From the NCBI GenBank assembly GCA_021399435.1, contig JAJTUP010000105.1, positions 122,797 through 186,796 of the forward strand: a stretch of DNA of 64,000 nucleotides, written 5' to 3'. Positions 29,032-40,040 of the stretch are shown here, piece by piece. The stretch is from Diaporthe sp. PMI_573 (lineage: Eukaryota; Ascomycota; Sordariomycetes; Diaporthales; Diaporthaceae). The stretch's first letter is position 1, and the number at the start of each line of letters is the position of its first letter. The position numbers were made by a program, and so were the translations under genes. The notes beneath the pieces are model-generated. The model was not told the DNA's origin and made no database searches. It saw only the letters and a list, made by a program, of their open reading frames with translations.

Positions 29032-30715
29032 ATGCCAATCTACTCTAAAGAAGAGAAAGTCCAACTAGCAGTTCAGGCAATCGAGAACTCTAAAAAAAAC
29101 AAAAAAAAAACCCTTAAGCGCACGTCAAGCTGCACAGATCTTCAACATCCCCCGCAGTACATTGTTAGACAGGATGAATAACCGACCACGTCGCGAAGAA
29201 TTACGCGTCAACGACCATAAACTTGACCCAATCGAAGAGCAAACGCTTATTCGATATATCATTGATCAAGATGTCCGCGGATTCCCACTACGACTTTCTG
29301 GTGTGGAAGATATGGCCAACCTCTTACTAGCATCGCGTGATGGCAAGCCTGTGGGCAAGCACTGGGCTCGACGCTTTGTGGATGCACAACCTACCTTGAA
29401 GACTAGGTTTAATCGGCCTTATGACTACCAGAGGGCCCTCTGCGAAGATCCAGAGGTCATTGGGAACTGGTTCCGGCTACTCCGCAACATGATGGCCAAG
29501 TATGGGATCACAGATGACGACCTGTATAACTTCGACGAGACTGGCTTCATGATGGGCGTGATAACTGCAACATTGGTTGTTACACGTTCTGATCGACATG
29601 GAAAAGCTAAATCTATTCAACCTGGAAACCGGGAATGGGCAACAGCTATTGAATGTATCAATGCGAAGGGCTGGTGTATCCCGCCGTTCGTGATCGTCCA
29701 GGGCGCCTACCACCTCGCCAACTGGACAACGGAGTCTGGCTTCCCACCAAGCTGGATGATCAAGCCTACTCCAAATGGGTGGACAGATAACGAGACTGGT
29801 CTAGAATGGATTCGGCACTTCAACAAGCATACAGTTAAGCGGACCAAGGGCAAATACCGGATGCTTATCCTGGATGGACATGAAAGCCATGTATCAGCGG
29901 AGTTCGAGCAGTACTGCAAGGAGAACAACATTATCCCTATCAGCATGCCACCGCATTCATCTCATCTGCTCCAGCCATTGGACGTTGCATTATTTTCGCT
30001 ATTGAAGCGTGCATATGGCGATGAGATCAACCTCTTCATCCGGGCCTCGATCAACCACATCACTAAGTCCGAGTTCTTCATTGCGTTTAAGGCAGCCCAC
30101 GACAAGGTCTTTACGGAAGAAAACATGAAAGCTGGGTTCAGAGGGGCTGGTATTTCTCCATGGAACCCAGATTCTGTCATTTCCAAGCTGGATGTCCGCC
30201 TACAAACTCCAGTACAATCCCTCCCTGTGTCACCATCGAAATGGGAATCACAAACACCCTCCAATGCCCACCAGACTGTCCAGCAATCAAGTTTTATCAA
30301 GGGCAAGATCTCAGCCCATCAGGGCAGCTCCCCTACACCAATTATCCAGGCAATTGAGAAGTTTACAAAGGGTGCACAAGCAATGGCGCATCAGATTACT
30401 CTTTTGAATGATCGGGTCCGTACCCTTGAGAAGGCTAATATTGGGCTTGCCAAGCGCCGGAGAGCTAAAAGAAGTCGGGTACAGCTTGGAGGGGCACTTA
30501 GTATTGAGGATTCCCAGGCGATAATCGAGGAAAAACAGAAGGGGAAGCGGCCAGCTGGTGAAATGGCTGGTGGTGCTGAGGAGGCGGACCGCGGCGGACC
30601 GAGCAAACGACGATGTGGCAACTGCGGCGAGACTGGGCATAACGCAAGAACTTGTGAGAAAGATGTAGAAGAGCCTAGTCAGTCAGATTCTGAGTGTATA
30701 ATAGTACATTTCTAA
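29032..30715 (+). pseudogene. pogo/Fot-family transposase with C-terminal zinc knuckle, N-terminal frameshift
   Basis: ATG at 29032 (MPIYSKEEKVQLAVQAIENS). Two A-runs (29092-29099, 29101-29110) follow, across which the frame changes by one base; the expected helix-turn-helix LSARQAAQIFNIPRSTLLDR is readable after them. Then a CENP-B-type DNA-binding segment (RGFPLRLSGVEDMANLLL), and the DDE domain: NFDETGF, LILDGHESHVS, LLQPLDVALFSLLK, giving a DDD triad. After a basic stretch a CCHC knuckle, CGNCGETGHNARTC, closes the protein, unusual but known in some fungal DDE_1 transposases. The gypsy element sits between the left TIR and this ORF. Confidence 0.88.
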
Positions 30716-30734
30716 GCGGTCCGCGGCGGACCGC
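30716..30734. repeat. 19-bp GC near-palindrome (second copy)
   Basis: Reverse complement of 21584-21602, starting directly after the transposase stop codon. A related partial copy lies within the coding region at about 30585-30605. Confidence 0.5.
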
Positions 30735-30907
30735 CCAATTAGTTGGTCTGGATGGTGTAGATTGAGGTTGATCCTGCATGTCTGAAATGCTCCATTTTGG
30801 TGGGGAAGCCGATTTTCCCACCAAAAGTCAGCCACTTTAGACTGGCACTGCAGTCACGCCAACCTCTCTAAATTGACCAAATCAATTGAAATTAAGTAAT
30901 TGGGACT

Positions 30908-31037
30908 AGTTGGCACCAATTGGTGCTAACTTTTATTGATTCCTTTGCCCTAGGTGGGTGCTAGGGTCGACGAAAGTTGGTGGAGTTAGTAAAAGTGACC
31001 GGCTGGGTGATATGACCGGCTGGGTGATAAACCACGT
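30908..31037 (-). repeat. right 130-bp terminal inverted repeat of pogo element
   Basis: Perfect reverse complement of 22905-23034, followed by TA at 31038-31039. Confidence 0.93.
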
Positions 31038-31039
31038 TA

Positions 31040-31655
31040 CACGGTTAAGTACATATTAAAATGTGAAGAAGTACTAAGGAATAAGCCTATAGTATTAATA
31101 GATTTTTAATTTTCATTTTGTTGAATGGCCTTTGCCATATGGCGATAGTACGTACGTACGTAGGGGTCTGTTGGTTGGTTCTGATTGTATTGCTTGCTTA
31201 GGGAAACGGGTGTACTATCGTACGAAGGGGAAGAGGCCACTCTTCCCCAGCCGGGCCCCCGGCTGACTAAGCACACCCAACCTATCGAACTACGTGCGAT
31301 CCAACCAGGTGCTATTCCAACAGAGTTAGTTTCCTGTGTATCAAAGTGGAAGGGCAACCGCAGGGGACGAAATGGGGGTCGCCAAAATATTTAAACGCAG
31401 ATATTCGCGCCCCAAAAAATAGGTATTGCGCCCAGTTTCCTGCCCAATCCTTAACGCCCTGTGAAATTGTACCTACTTGCGGCCCTGGTCTTTAAGGCGA
31501 AGGCAAAGTACTGTAGCTCACGAACGTCAACGAAGTTTTTCCCACGTATCTGGTGGTTCGGACAGGAGCAAAGCCCTGCAGCATCGAGGCCCTCTCACAG
31601 AAAGGCGCACACGGTCATCGCGGGGCCGCAGGCCTAGAATTGTTCTAAAGTAGCC
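31040..31655. other. intergenic, nothing recognised
   Basis: AT-rich start, a short (GTAC/TACG)n run at about 31149-31163, no supported gene. Confidence 0.4.
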
Positions 31656-31955
31656 TCAAACTGCTGGAAGGTATGAAGGCCAGCTCCCGCGTAGGCTATC
31701 ATGGTCTGCGACCAAGTGCTTTTTCGCCAAGCCGAAGCCGACCGTGTAAAGGATGTTACCTCCACGGCCATCTCCCAGGAGAAAATTATCCGGTTTGAGG
31801 TCTCGATGAAGGTCGCCTTTTGAATGGATGTATCTCATCCTATTGATCGCCTGCTCAGCAATCAGAAGGACAGTTTTGAGCGACAACCTTCGACCGCAAT
31901 AGTGGAAAAGATCCTCCAGCGAGGGGCCAAGACGGTCTTGAACCAGCACGTGGTA
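31656..31955 (-). pseudogene. casein kinase 1 fragment, catalytically degenerate
   Basis: About 100 codons matching the CK1 kinase core: [39 protein letters not shown], then a degenerate DFG region [10 protein letters not shown], in which the metal-binding Asp of VIDFGLAKK is lost. The N-lobe (ATP-binding loop, Lys) and everything after AKK are missing; a TGA lies just upstream in frame. It is a processed-looking or truncated duplicate, not a working kinase. Confidence 0.8.
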
Positions 31956-32801
31956 TACTCAATACTTTCGTAACTCCTCAAATACGAAGGTTGTGGGAAA
32001 GTACAATATGTACTGTGACAAAGCAAGGGCTATCTATAACAGAGCGCTTCTTTTGTCCAAGAGAGGTTGCCGAATGTGTCGCCTACCTGTCGCTAGCCGT
32101 GTTGCGTGACACGACTCCTCCTGCTGCCTGTCAAGAATGCATCTTGCGGTATATTCATTGGATGACAATATTGGACAGGTAAAGGCCTTGTGAGTCATAT
32201 CACAAGCCCTTGGCGAGTCAAATGGGAGTGGTCGGGCGGGGCAAGGAAACCAGCCACACGTGAGAGATATCGTCGCAAATCTATTCTGATTGGTATTTAC
32301 AGGGGAACAAACAAAGGCACGCGGCGGGTCCAGGTTTCGGGGACAAAACGTACTCGTAATATTTGGGTTCTCCACCTTTCATGCTCGTTGGAGGACTTTT
32401 TGGTCTTCTCTAAACAGCAGCCTTCCAACCGGAATAAAAGCTCGCCGAACGTAGGGTCAGAGCCAGTGTTGTAGAAAAACCGGTGCTGGAAGGTTAGCCA
32501 CGTCATGCGAAATATCAGTTAATTGCACATTGAAGGTCTGCAGACCATATTTAAAGAACTTCATAGAAGCAGAAGAATGTATCGTGGTGGCTCCAGAAGA
32601 CGATTCCTTCAAGGACGAAGTTGAAGGGTAGTTGTGGTGGGTGGGCGATTCGGATGGGCCGAATCAGAGGGTGAGCCGAATGCGCTGTGCCCAACTTATA
32701 TTGATTCGATTCCTCGTATTCTTCAAGACTGTTTAGATAACGATGGTGGACCAACTGGTCATTAGATTTGTATGTAGCTACAGTGTAATTTAAATGAAGG
32801 G
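31956..32801. other. intergenic, nothing recognised
   Basis: Overlapping short ORFs on both strands, none with recognisable motifs. Confidence 0.4.
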
Positions 32802-32809
32802 GGTGTCTA

Positions 32810-35726
32810 CAGTGATCGGAATGGTCCGGTATGAGTTGGTATTGGTATGGTATATACCGCCAAGACTTGGTATGGTTTGAGGAAATCTCAATACCATGGT
32901 ATTACCGGTATACCAGGTCATACCGGTAACGCTAAAAATAGGCCGAGGTAATGATCCCTGTGGAGCCAATTATCTGACACCACACTATGCCAACAGGCAC
33001 CACAGCTGTCATCACTGCTTGGACCTGCCTCTTAAGGAATCTCATTGCCACAATTATGGAGAATACCCCGCAGTCTCCGCTGCCAAGAGGCCAGGACCAT
33101 ATCACCTATAATTATAGGCAGAAGAACCGCGGACAGCGGAGAGCAGAGTCAACCAACAATTCAATCAATCACACCCATTCATTCTGACACATCGTAGGGT
33201 ACGATAGCCTGCAATCATTATCCATGGGATCTCCATTTCCAACATCGCCGTCCTCGTTGACGACGCGTTCAACGTCAATATCTCTCAATACTCCTACGTC
33301 ATCGCCTGCTCCGACATTACCTTTCTCGACACCATCACCTGCTCCTGTTCAATATCCCGAACCTCCGGATGAGTTCGTCCAAGACCACATCACATACCTG
33401 AATCGCGCCAAGACCACAAAGGCAGCTCGTCCAGGCTCGTCACATGTATGGAAGTATGGTCTTCATTACATCCGAGACAGTGATAAGAAAGAGGTGTACT
33501 ACTGTCACGAGTGTGCAGTCGGAAAGTATAAGCAAGAGCTATTTGTTATCAACGGCACATCTGGAGTGAGAAATCATCTTGAACAGAAGCACCAGATTGA
33601 TCCCCAGAGTGGTATCAGGAAACACAGTTCGACACGGAAGTCTGTACTGGAGCAGCAGAAGAGCGCGGCTGCTACGAATGCCTTCTTCTGGAAAGACTCA
33701 ATTGAGAAGTTCAAAGAGCTGCTCATTCGTTGGATTGTGTACTGCCATATTGCGTTCTTTCAATTAGAAAATCAGTATTTCCGAGAACTACTCTTCTTTT
33801 TGAATCCGTCACTACTCAACCACCTCCCCAAGGCAGCGAGAACTATTCGAAATTGGGTTATTGAAGCCTTTCGGTCGAAGAAGCAACGGCTCAGAGAGGA
33901 CCTCCAGCGCTCGCGGAGTAGAATCTCCATCTCCTTTGATCTTTGGACTTCGCCAAACCCTTACGCGATTCTAGGCGTCGTCGCCATGTGGATAGACACT
34001 GCTGGCAAGCGACAAACGACCGTTTTAGGTATACGACGTGTGTACGGCGAACACACGGGCGAGAATCTTGGATCAGTCGTTCTTGGATTGCTGGAAGAAT
34101 ATGACATTGGTGGAGACCAGATTGGATACTTCATGCTGGATAATGCCTCATCAAATGATACCGCTGTTGAATTCATACTCAAGGAGCTCTGCCCATGGAT
34201 GAACTCGAAACAACGTCGCCATCGCCGACTTCGCTGCTTGGGCCACATTGTCAACCTCTGCTGCCAGGCGTTTCTCATGGGTCGGAACTGTGAGAAGCAT
34301 TTAGCAAAGCTTGAAAAGCACTATCAACGCGGAGACTATGCAAAGGTGGAAGAGCTCTGGAAAAAATTTGGATGTTTAGGTCGGCTTCACAACCTCGTAC
34401 GATACATTAGGCTAACTCCACAACGCCGTGAGGAGTTTGCTGCAATCATTATCGGCGGAGATCTCTCTGAATTCGATGGGCTCGAGCTTATCCAGAACAA
34501 CTCGACACGCTGGAATTCATGGTTTCATTCAATTACGCGGGCGTTGAATGTTCGGGAACGTTTAGAGATCTTCTCAGCTCGCCATGTACCTGGGAAAGGC
34601 TCTCATGGGATTTCGAACTTCAAGCTCGATGGACAGCACTGGTTCGAGCTTGAAAAGATTGAGCTTGCTCTTAAAGGCTTCTACGCCGCAACTTTGCTTT
34701 CTGAGGGAAAAAAGACGTCCCTCGCTGACTGGTTTTCGACTTTGGACTGCCTTCTTCGAGAAATAAACGAGACAAAAGACCATTATTATAACATCCACGC
34801 CGAAGACGACAATAACTTCACATGGAAGTACCTCCAAAGTTGCGCAGATGCTGCGTGGTCCAAATGCGAGGAGTATTACAATAACCAGCAGCTGAATTGG
34901 CAGAATCGATTCCCCGAAGATACTGATCTTCCACCAGCGTACTATGCAGCCCAAATACTCGATCCATATCGAAAGTGGGCATGGTTCAGGCAAGAATGGG
35001 TTCTCCAAGGCGACGAAGGAAAAAAGAAGTGGTTTGATAATGCACAATCGGCGGTGAAACAGCTCTGGGAGACAGAGTATAAGGGAAGGTACCCTGTTGA
35101 GATGCTACCACCGCAAGTCCGGAAGGAGAGAGATCCTGACCCAGCGTTTGATCGCCAGAGGGAACACAAGCGCATTCGAATAGACGCCCCGGTCTCTACA
35201 ACTGATTTGTATGAGCAATATATTTCTACCGACCGGCTCCATGACGAAGAGGCAGGTTGCGACGAGGCCATTGCGTACTGGCTATCCCGTTATGACTCCC
35301 AAAGAGACCTCGCTCGCTTCGCTCTGGATCTGTTTGCGATCTCACCTATGTCAGATGAGTGCGAACGGCTTTTTAGTAGCGCAAAGCTTACTATAGTTGA
35401 TCGCCGTGGTAAGCTGAAGGCAGATATCATAGAGGCTTGTGAGTGTCTCCGGGCCTGGTATGGAAAGCGCCAGGTTGAGGATAGCAGTGATAGCGAGGAT
35501 AGTGAGAATGACAACGATTAGATTGATACGGTATTAGATTGATAGCTAGCAGTAGAGCTAATACATTACCTCTCTTCTTTCTACAACATCATCTTCTTAG
35601 CAAGTCTTGGCAGTCTTGGCGGTATTGCTGGTCTTACCGGTAAGACCATACCGGTTATTATGTAAGCAGCTGGTATGGTATGGTTTGACCTCCATACCAT
35701 ACCATACCGGACCATTCCGATCACTG
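32810..35726 (+). mobile_element. intact hAT transposon (hAT-2)
   Basis: Ends are defined by a perfect 24-bp inverted repeat beginning CAGTGATCGGAATGGTCCGG and a perfect 8-bp target duplication GGTGTCTA (32802-32809, 35727-35734). Subterminal zones are full of GGTATGG / ATACCGGTAT motifs in both orientations. One uninterrupted transposase ORF. Intact ORF, TIRs and duplication together suggest a recent and possibly active copy. Confidence 0.96.
33224..35521 (+). CDS. hAT-2 transposase
   Basis: 765 residues, single exon, ATG at 33224. A Ser/Thr/Pro-rich N-terminus of about 45 residues precedes a BED-type zinc finger (residues about 70-125: YYCHECAVGK ... GVRNHLEQKH). The RNase H-like catalytic core has ISFDLWTSPN, the conserved GEHTGENLGSVV and GYFMLDNASSND, and RCLGHIVNLCCQAFL. 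The C-terminal hAT dimerisation motif is complete: FAISPMSDECERLFSSAKL and IEACECLRAWY. It would bind the subterminal repeats and cut at the TIRs. No frameshift or stop is seen, in contrast with hAT-1 in the same window. Confidence 0.95.
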   Translation: MGSPFPTSPSSLTTRSTSISLNTPTSSPAPTLPFSTPSPAPVQYPEPPDEFVQDHITYLNRAKTTKAARPGSSHVWKYGLHYIRDSDKKEVYYCHECAVGKYKQELFVINGTSGVRNHLEQKHQIDPQSGIRKHSSTRKSVLEQQKSAAATNAFFWKDSIEKFKELLIRWIVYCHIAFFQLENQYFRELLFFLNPSLLNHLPKAARTIRNWVIEAFRSKKQRLREDLQRSRSRISISFDLWTSPNPYAILGVVAMWIDTAGKRQTTVLGIRRVYGEHTGENLGSVVLGLLEEYDIGGDQIGYFMLDNASSNDTAVEFILKELCPWMNSKQRRHRRLRCLGHIVNLCCQAFLMGRNCEKHLAKLEKHYQRGDYAKVEELWKKFGCLGRLHNLVRYIRLTPQRREEFAAIIIGGDLSEFDGLELIQNNSTRWNSWFHSITRALNVRERLEIFSARHVPGKGSHGISNFKLDGQHWFELEKIELALKGFYAATLLSEGKKTSLADWFSTLDCLLREINETKDHYYNIHAEDDNNFTWKYLQSCADAAWSKCEEYYNNQQLNWQNRFPEDTDLPPAYYAAQILDPYRKWAWFRQEWVLQGDEGKKKWFDNAQSAVKQLWETEYKGRYPVEMLPPQVRKERDPDPAFDRQREHKRIRIDAPVSTTDLYEQYISTDRLHDEEAGCDEAIAYWLSRYDSQRDLARFALDLFAISPMSDECERLFSSAKLTIVDRRGKLKADIIEACECLRAWYGKRQVEDSSDSEDSENDND

Positions 35727-35734
35727 GGTGTCTA

Positions 35735-36059
35735 TTCGTGTTGTGTGGGGATTGCGCGGTGCCAACTTTTTTATCGCCGTGTCCTGGGCCGACCAACTGT
35801 CCAACACACGCCGCATTTCGCGGTACCACAACCTCCAAGGCGGGAAGAGGGAGCTGAGCTGTTTCGCTGTGGCGCCTGCTGATTGTGATGACTCTGCTGC
35901 TTCTCGTTTGAATGGGAGGCCCTGATTGGCTGCAGCCTGCTGAGTCAGAAAATCGGGTGCGACAGCTATTTGTTTGGGTGCGAATATCCGTGCTCTTTCT
36001 AAAACGTAGCTCCATACAACAATTCAGATACGTATGATACTTCTCAAAACTGACCATTA
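35735..36059. other. upstream region of the C2H2 gene
   Basis: No gene recognised. The right flank of the hAT-2 insertion; it may now be part of the promoter of the following regulator gene. Confidence 0.4.
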
Positions 36060-36982
36060 ATGCGGTCCATATCGTACCCAATGACGCAGACATTTTCTTC
36101 ATATGCGACCTCTTCCGCCCTGATGGCCCAGGCGTCTGCGTCCGTACCTCACCTTCAGTCGGTCGTGCCGGGGTTTCCTTTGGGTGACCGTATCCCCATG
36201 GATCCACGACTGATGCCCGCCGAAGATGTAATGCCACAGAGTGTCTCAGCTTCTCCTTACGCACAAATCACTATGATCTCGCAGCCATCAATTTCTCATC
36301 ACGACAAAGACAACCCTCGAAATTTAGTCGGTTCCCAGAGTCGCACAGGAATCTTACCCAGCGCACCAGGTAGGCCCGCGGCTCCAGGCCCAGGCATCGC
36401 CGCGGCCAAGGCTCAGATCCCTCAGAAAAATGCCGACGGGAAATTTGTATGTACAACTGTGTCTGTCCTTCCCATGACGCTTCATCCTCCATCCCAGAGA
36501 TGCTCCCAATTAACACGTCGAAGCCATGTCCCCACTGCACGAAGATCTACCTTCGCGCGAAGCACTTGAAGCGTCATATGCCCAGACGTAAGTCGTTCTA
36601 ATGTCCTGGAACTTAGACGGAAAGTAACTGATAAACGAAAGACACTGGAGACCGTCCCTATATGTGTGTGCTCTGCCGGGACACGTTCACTCGAAGTGAC
36701 GTTCTGAAGCGTCACTTTCAAAAGTGCTCGATTCGTCGGGGCAATCCTACAGGAAGCAGCCATCTGACTCATCTCCATGCGCAGGCGAAGGAGACGCGGC
36801 AGGCAACCTCCAAACCTGCACAGCTCGGGCACGATGGAGGCATAATGAACGGCATGAACGATGTGACGGAAAACCCCGTGAACTTTGACGTCGCGCCATC
36901 ATCAATCAGCACGGTCTTCGAGGATGATGGAATGGTTCCTTTTGCAATGATTCCAGCAGTGGATCAGGTTAACCATGAATGA
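36060..36982 (+). CDS. C2H2 zinc-finger transcription factor, three exons
   Basis: Exons 36060-36446, 36524-36587 and 36642-36982 (263 residues); both introns have GTATGT/GTAAGT donors and AG acceptors and keep frame. The N-terminal 125 residues are Ser/Pro/Gln-rich. Exon 2 and the start of exon 3 encode two fingers: CPHC...KHLKRHMPRH (a perfect CxxC-12-H-3-H split by intron 2) and CVLCRDTFTRSDVLKRHFQKC (C2HC variant), followed by the IRRGNPTGSSHLTH box often found after the second finger in fungal members. The C-terminus is acidic. A DNA-binding regulator; target genes cannot be inferred. Confidence 0.85.
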
Positions 36983-39278
36983 CGAGAACCAGCGTTCATG
37001 ACAGTTGAGTATGAGCCGCCTCAAAGACAACCAATGGTGAAGGTCGAAGATCCACACTGCGAGGAACCGAAAATGGTGGGAGGGGTGTTTTTTCATATGG
37101 TGGAGTCCATGGGCAAATGTGGATGGACATGGATTGAATGCGTATACGATAGCACCGTAAAATAAACGCATTTGGGTGATAAGTGGGATTTTGGTGTGAA
37201 GCTGGCTGCTAAGCTTGAGGTTAGTGAGTCTAGGTAAAATGTGATCGCGGAGTGTGAAACCTCAGCTATACAAATCACATTTCTCTCGTTTTGGGTTAAT
37301 AGACGCTGTTGTCATCTTGGGCCTGAGTGCTTCGGAGTTCTGTGGGCTAAGCCTTCATCCAGGCTTCTCTCTTTCACCCACTTGATATTAAGGGGGCGTA
37401 CCTGACACATTGCAATCGATCCTCGACTAGCTCTTTCCTGTTAGTAAGATAGTCGTCCCGTAAGTCAATCAAATACCTTCGTGGCTAATTAATGAGCAGA
37501 GGCCTCTGGAAGCTGAGGATAGCAGCCTTAGAGCCGGCGACGAAAGGGTCATCCGATAAGGCACACGGCTGAAGGAGTACCCACTGGCATTGTAAAGGAG
37601 GCGATGGCATAATTGATTCTGGTTTGATGTGTAATATCCACTCGAGTGTACTTCCAATATTGTTGAATGCACTAAGCGCTCACTGATAGAAAACCAACCT
37701 CTTGTGCTTGCCCTTCCCCCCTGTGATCAAGTCTATCAATACCGAATCCATGATCTCTAGCCTTCGACTTCCAGTCTTCTCGGATCCCTCGAAAACTCCC
37801 CGTCTGTCATTGAATCGCACTGTGATAGGAAGCTAAACAGCATTCACCCGAATATCGATCGACATGGTAGAAGCACGATACCCTCCGTCAACCTCTTCTC
37901 GTCCTTCTACCTTTGTGTCTCTGATCCAACAACGTCCACCGCGACCGCGTTGCCAAGAATACATTCAGCCTTCCGATGTGTCGTCCCACTGCACACAGAC
38001 CGCTGTTGCTGAAATGTTGACGGTACGGCCGTCCTTCCACCTCTTTGAAGGGGAGCTGACCGATATGGTCTGCTTGGCTTCTTCGATGGAGTCTTGGCTG
38101 GGGATGCAACAGAGCTTGGTAGGAGTTTGGCTTCAAGTCGTGAAACGCGACTATGAAGAGCGGTCATCTCAGCCACAATGCGAAACCCGGTATGGGACAC
38201 TAGCTCATTTCTATTTAAGGGAACGTAAGCGTTAGGGCGAGCGTTATTAATTAGGGGGGATTATATTTAATTCGCTATATTGAAAAGAAAAAGAAAAAGA
38301 AGAAAATCAAGAAAAAGGTTTCCCCTTATTTACCTAAGACACTTAAGATTTGTCGACGTGGAGCATTCAGCGTCGTCACTTCGCACGCATTACTGTTACG
38401 AGGTGCGGCATCGGCGCATCACCTTCGTCCCTAGTGTAGGGTTCGTTTCCATCTCCAAGTGAAACATCATTAGTTACGCCTCCATATGGCCGGGCATCGT
38501 CGCAGGTATCGTGTGTGGCTTCATTGTCGGTCGTGTCGTCTTCAACCTCATTTCGGTGAATTTCAGGGCTTCGACCAGGTTGACATCGACATCTTCGAAT
38601 TCATACTTATCGCTGTTGTGGTAACTATCATTGATGTCATCATACTGATGCAGATGACTTCTCTAACAGTAGAGGTAGGAGATCTCCCCCGGAATGACTT
38701 GAGGATCGCCATTTTGTACTCGAGGCTGGTATAAGCAGAAAGACGGGGGTAGAGGCTGAGAAAATGTGGAACAAGAGGTGGCACCGAGGACGGCAGGTCG
38801 TGGCCTTTAGATACCCTGGAAGGCGCAGTGATGTTGGCTCTGACTTAGTAGGATATCGCGTCACTGTCTGCCTGCTCCTGCTTCTCGTCATGGTGAACAT
38901 GTCTCGCCGTTAGGTTGCGCGGGGATGCCACCCTAGTGGTTGCTGACGAGGTAGACTGCCAACAAGTCGTCGCCAAATCGGAAGCCATATAGCCTAGGAG
39001 CGCAGGGCGTTGGCGCCGAGGGGGCGGTGATAAGCGGTCCGAGAGGGTCAGCAATTACATCTTGGGACAAATGCGCCACATCCATGCCGTGCTTGGTGTT
39101 CCAAACCCCTGACTGTATCGCTGGGAGTTGGCTGAGCCTGGCGGAACGGGTTGATGTGCCCAGGGTTGGCTCAGTGGAAGTGGTGGTCGGAATAGGTTAT
39201 CCGCTGTCGCCGATGAGGAAACCACTCTGGATCTATGTGATGAGCTTGATCACTGCCGATCTCTCTGAGTGGACACCT
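36983..39278. other. intergenic, no confident gene
   Basis: Several ORFs of 60-125 codons on both strands (for example plus 37864-38235 and minus 37907-38200, mutually antisense). The minus one contains a short helical MTALHSRVSRLEAKL but no recognisable domain. Left uncalled. Confidence 0.35.
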
Positions 39279-40040
39279 TTAGCCAAACTCTATCATTCCT
39301 TCTAGGACGAGACTGTTTGTGTCCAATGTAAGATCAAGATCAAAGGAGGTCGGCTGCCAGGTATGTTCTACCTCTCCACAAGTAGTGCTTCCGAGATGAC
39401 CGGGTAAATCGTAACCATTAGGCGTATAGTCGACGTTGCCTTCCACGGGTGCCGCTTGCATTCCATGCCATGGGTCTAATTGGTGCTTTATCAGAAGCGA
39501 TTCCAAGCCCGCCGGGGGCCAGCCGCCGGCTTCCGAATATCCAAGACTAGTCGTGCTTGCCGATGTTGATGATGTTGCAGATGAATTCTGGAGAGTATCG
39601 ACAGGAGAGCCGTCCCCTAATGTCGAACAGGTATCGGACCCGGTATCCTCGATCGTGTTGAGAATTTCACAAAGAGGTTTACCATCTCTCAACATTGCCA
39701 CGATCTCGCAATAGTTATCGGAACATCGGAGGGCTTTAATTATGATCTCACGATGGTGGACATGCTCTCGTAGCAGTTTGACCTCCTCTCGGAGGCTCTT
39801 CTTGGATTCTCGCCTTGTTTTCTCTGTAGAAACATATAAGTCGGCGATTCCTGCATCTAAGACAGGGAACGCTACCGTCGCACTAAGTCCCTGTGAACTC
39901 GACGTTTTTCCAAGACGATACATTCACATGAAACCTACCTTCGCTTTCTTCTCTCGACATGAAACACAGGCCCTCCGGGTAATATAAGCACTACCCCGTC
40001 GGCGGCGATTTTGTATCGGGTCAGTGACATTCGTACTCAT
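39279..40040 (-). CDS. Zn2Cys6 (Gal4-type) regulator, two exons, one frameshift
   Basis: Exon 1 40040-39939 (MSTNVTDPIQNRRRRG ... ACVSCREKKAK); intron 39938-39883 (GTAGGT...CTTAG); exon 2 from 39882. Across the junction the six cysteines read C-x2-C-x6-C-x5-C-x2-C-x6-C, the complete binuclear zinc cluster. Directly after it the frame changes by one base in an A4 run (T4 at 39818-39821 on plus); the continuation has a coiled coil (RRESKKSLREEVKLLREHV) and IIKALRCSDNYCEIVAMLRDG, then a Ser-rich and acidic C-terminus (stop at 39279). The small size (about 250 residues, no fungal_trans domain) is typical of a subset of Zn2Cys6 proteins. The indel may be an assembly error. Confidence 0.82.

Larger units (their letters stand above)
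22905..31037 (+). mobile_element. pogo/Fot-type DNA transposon, split by a gypsy element
   Basis: Perfect 130-bp terminal inverted repeats (22905-23034 and 30908-31037) flanked by TA on both sides, the Tc1/mariner target. Each TIR contains a doubled ATCACCCAGCCGGTC motif, probably transposase binding sites. Subterminal similarity extends weakly inward (GTCAATTTAGAG, GCAGTGCCAGTCT). Removing the inserted gypsy element and its 5-bp duplication leaves about 2.3 kb, normal for this superfamily. The transposase ORF is on plus. Identical TIRs suggest a recent arrival. Confidence 0.95.
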
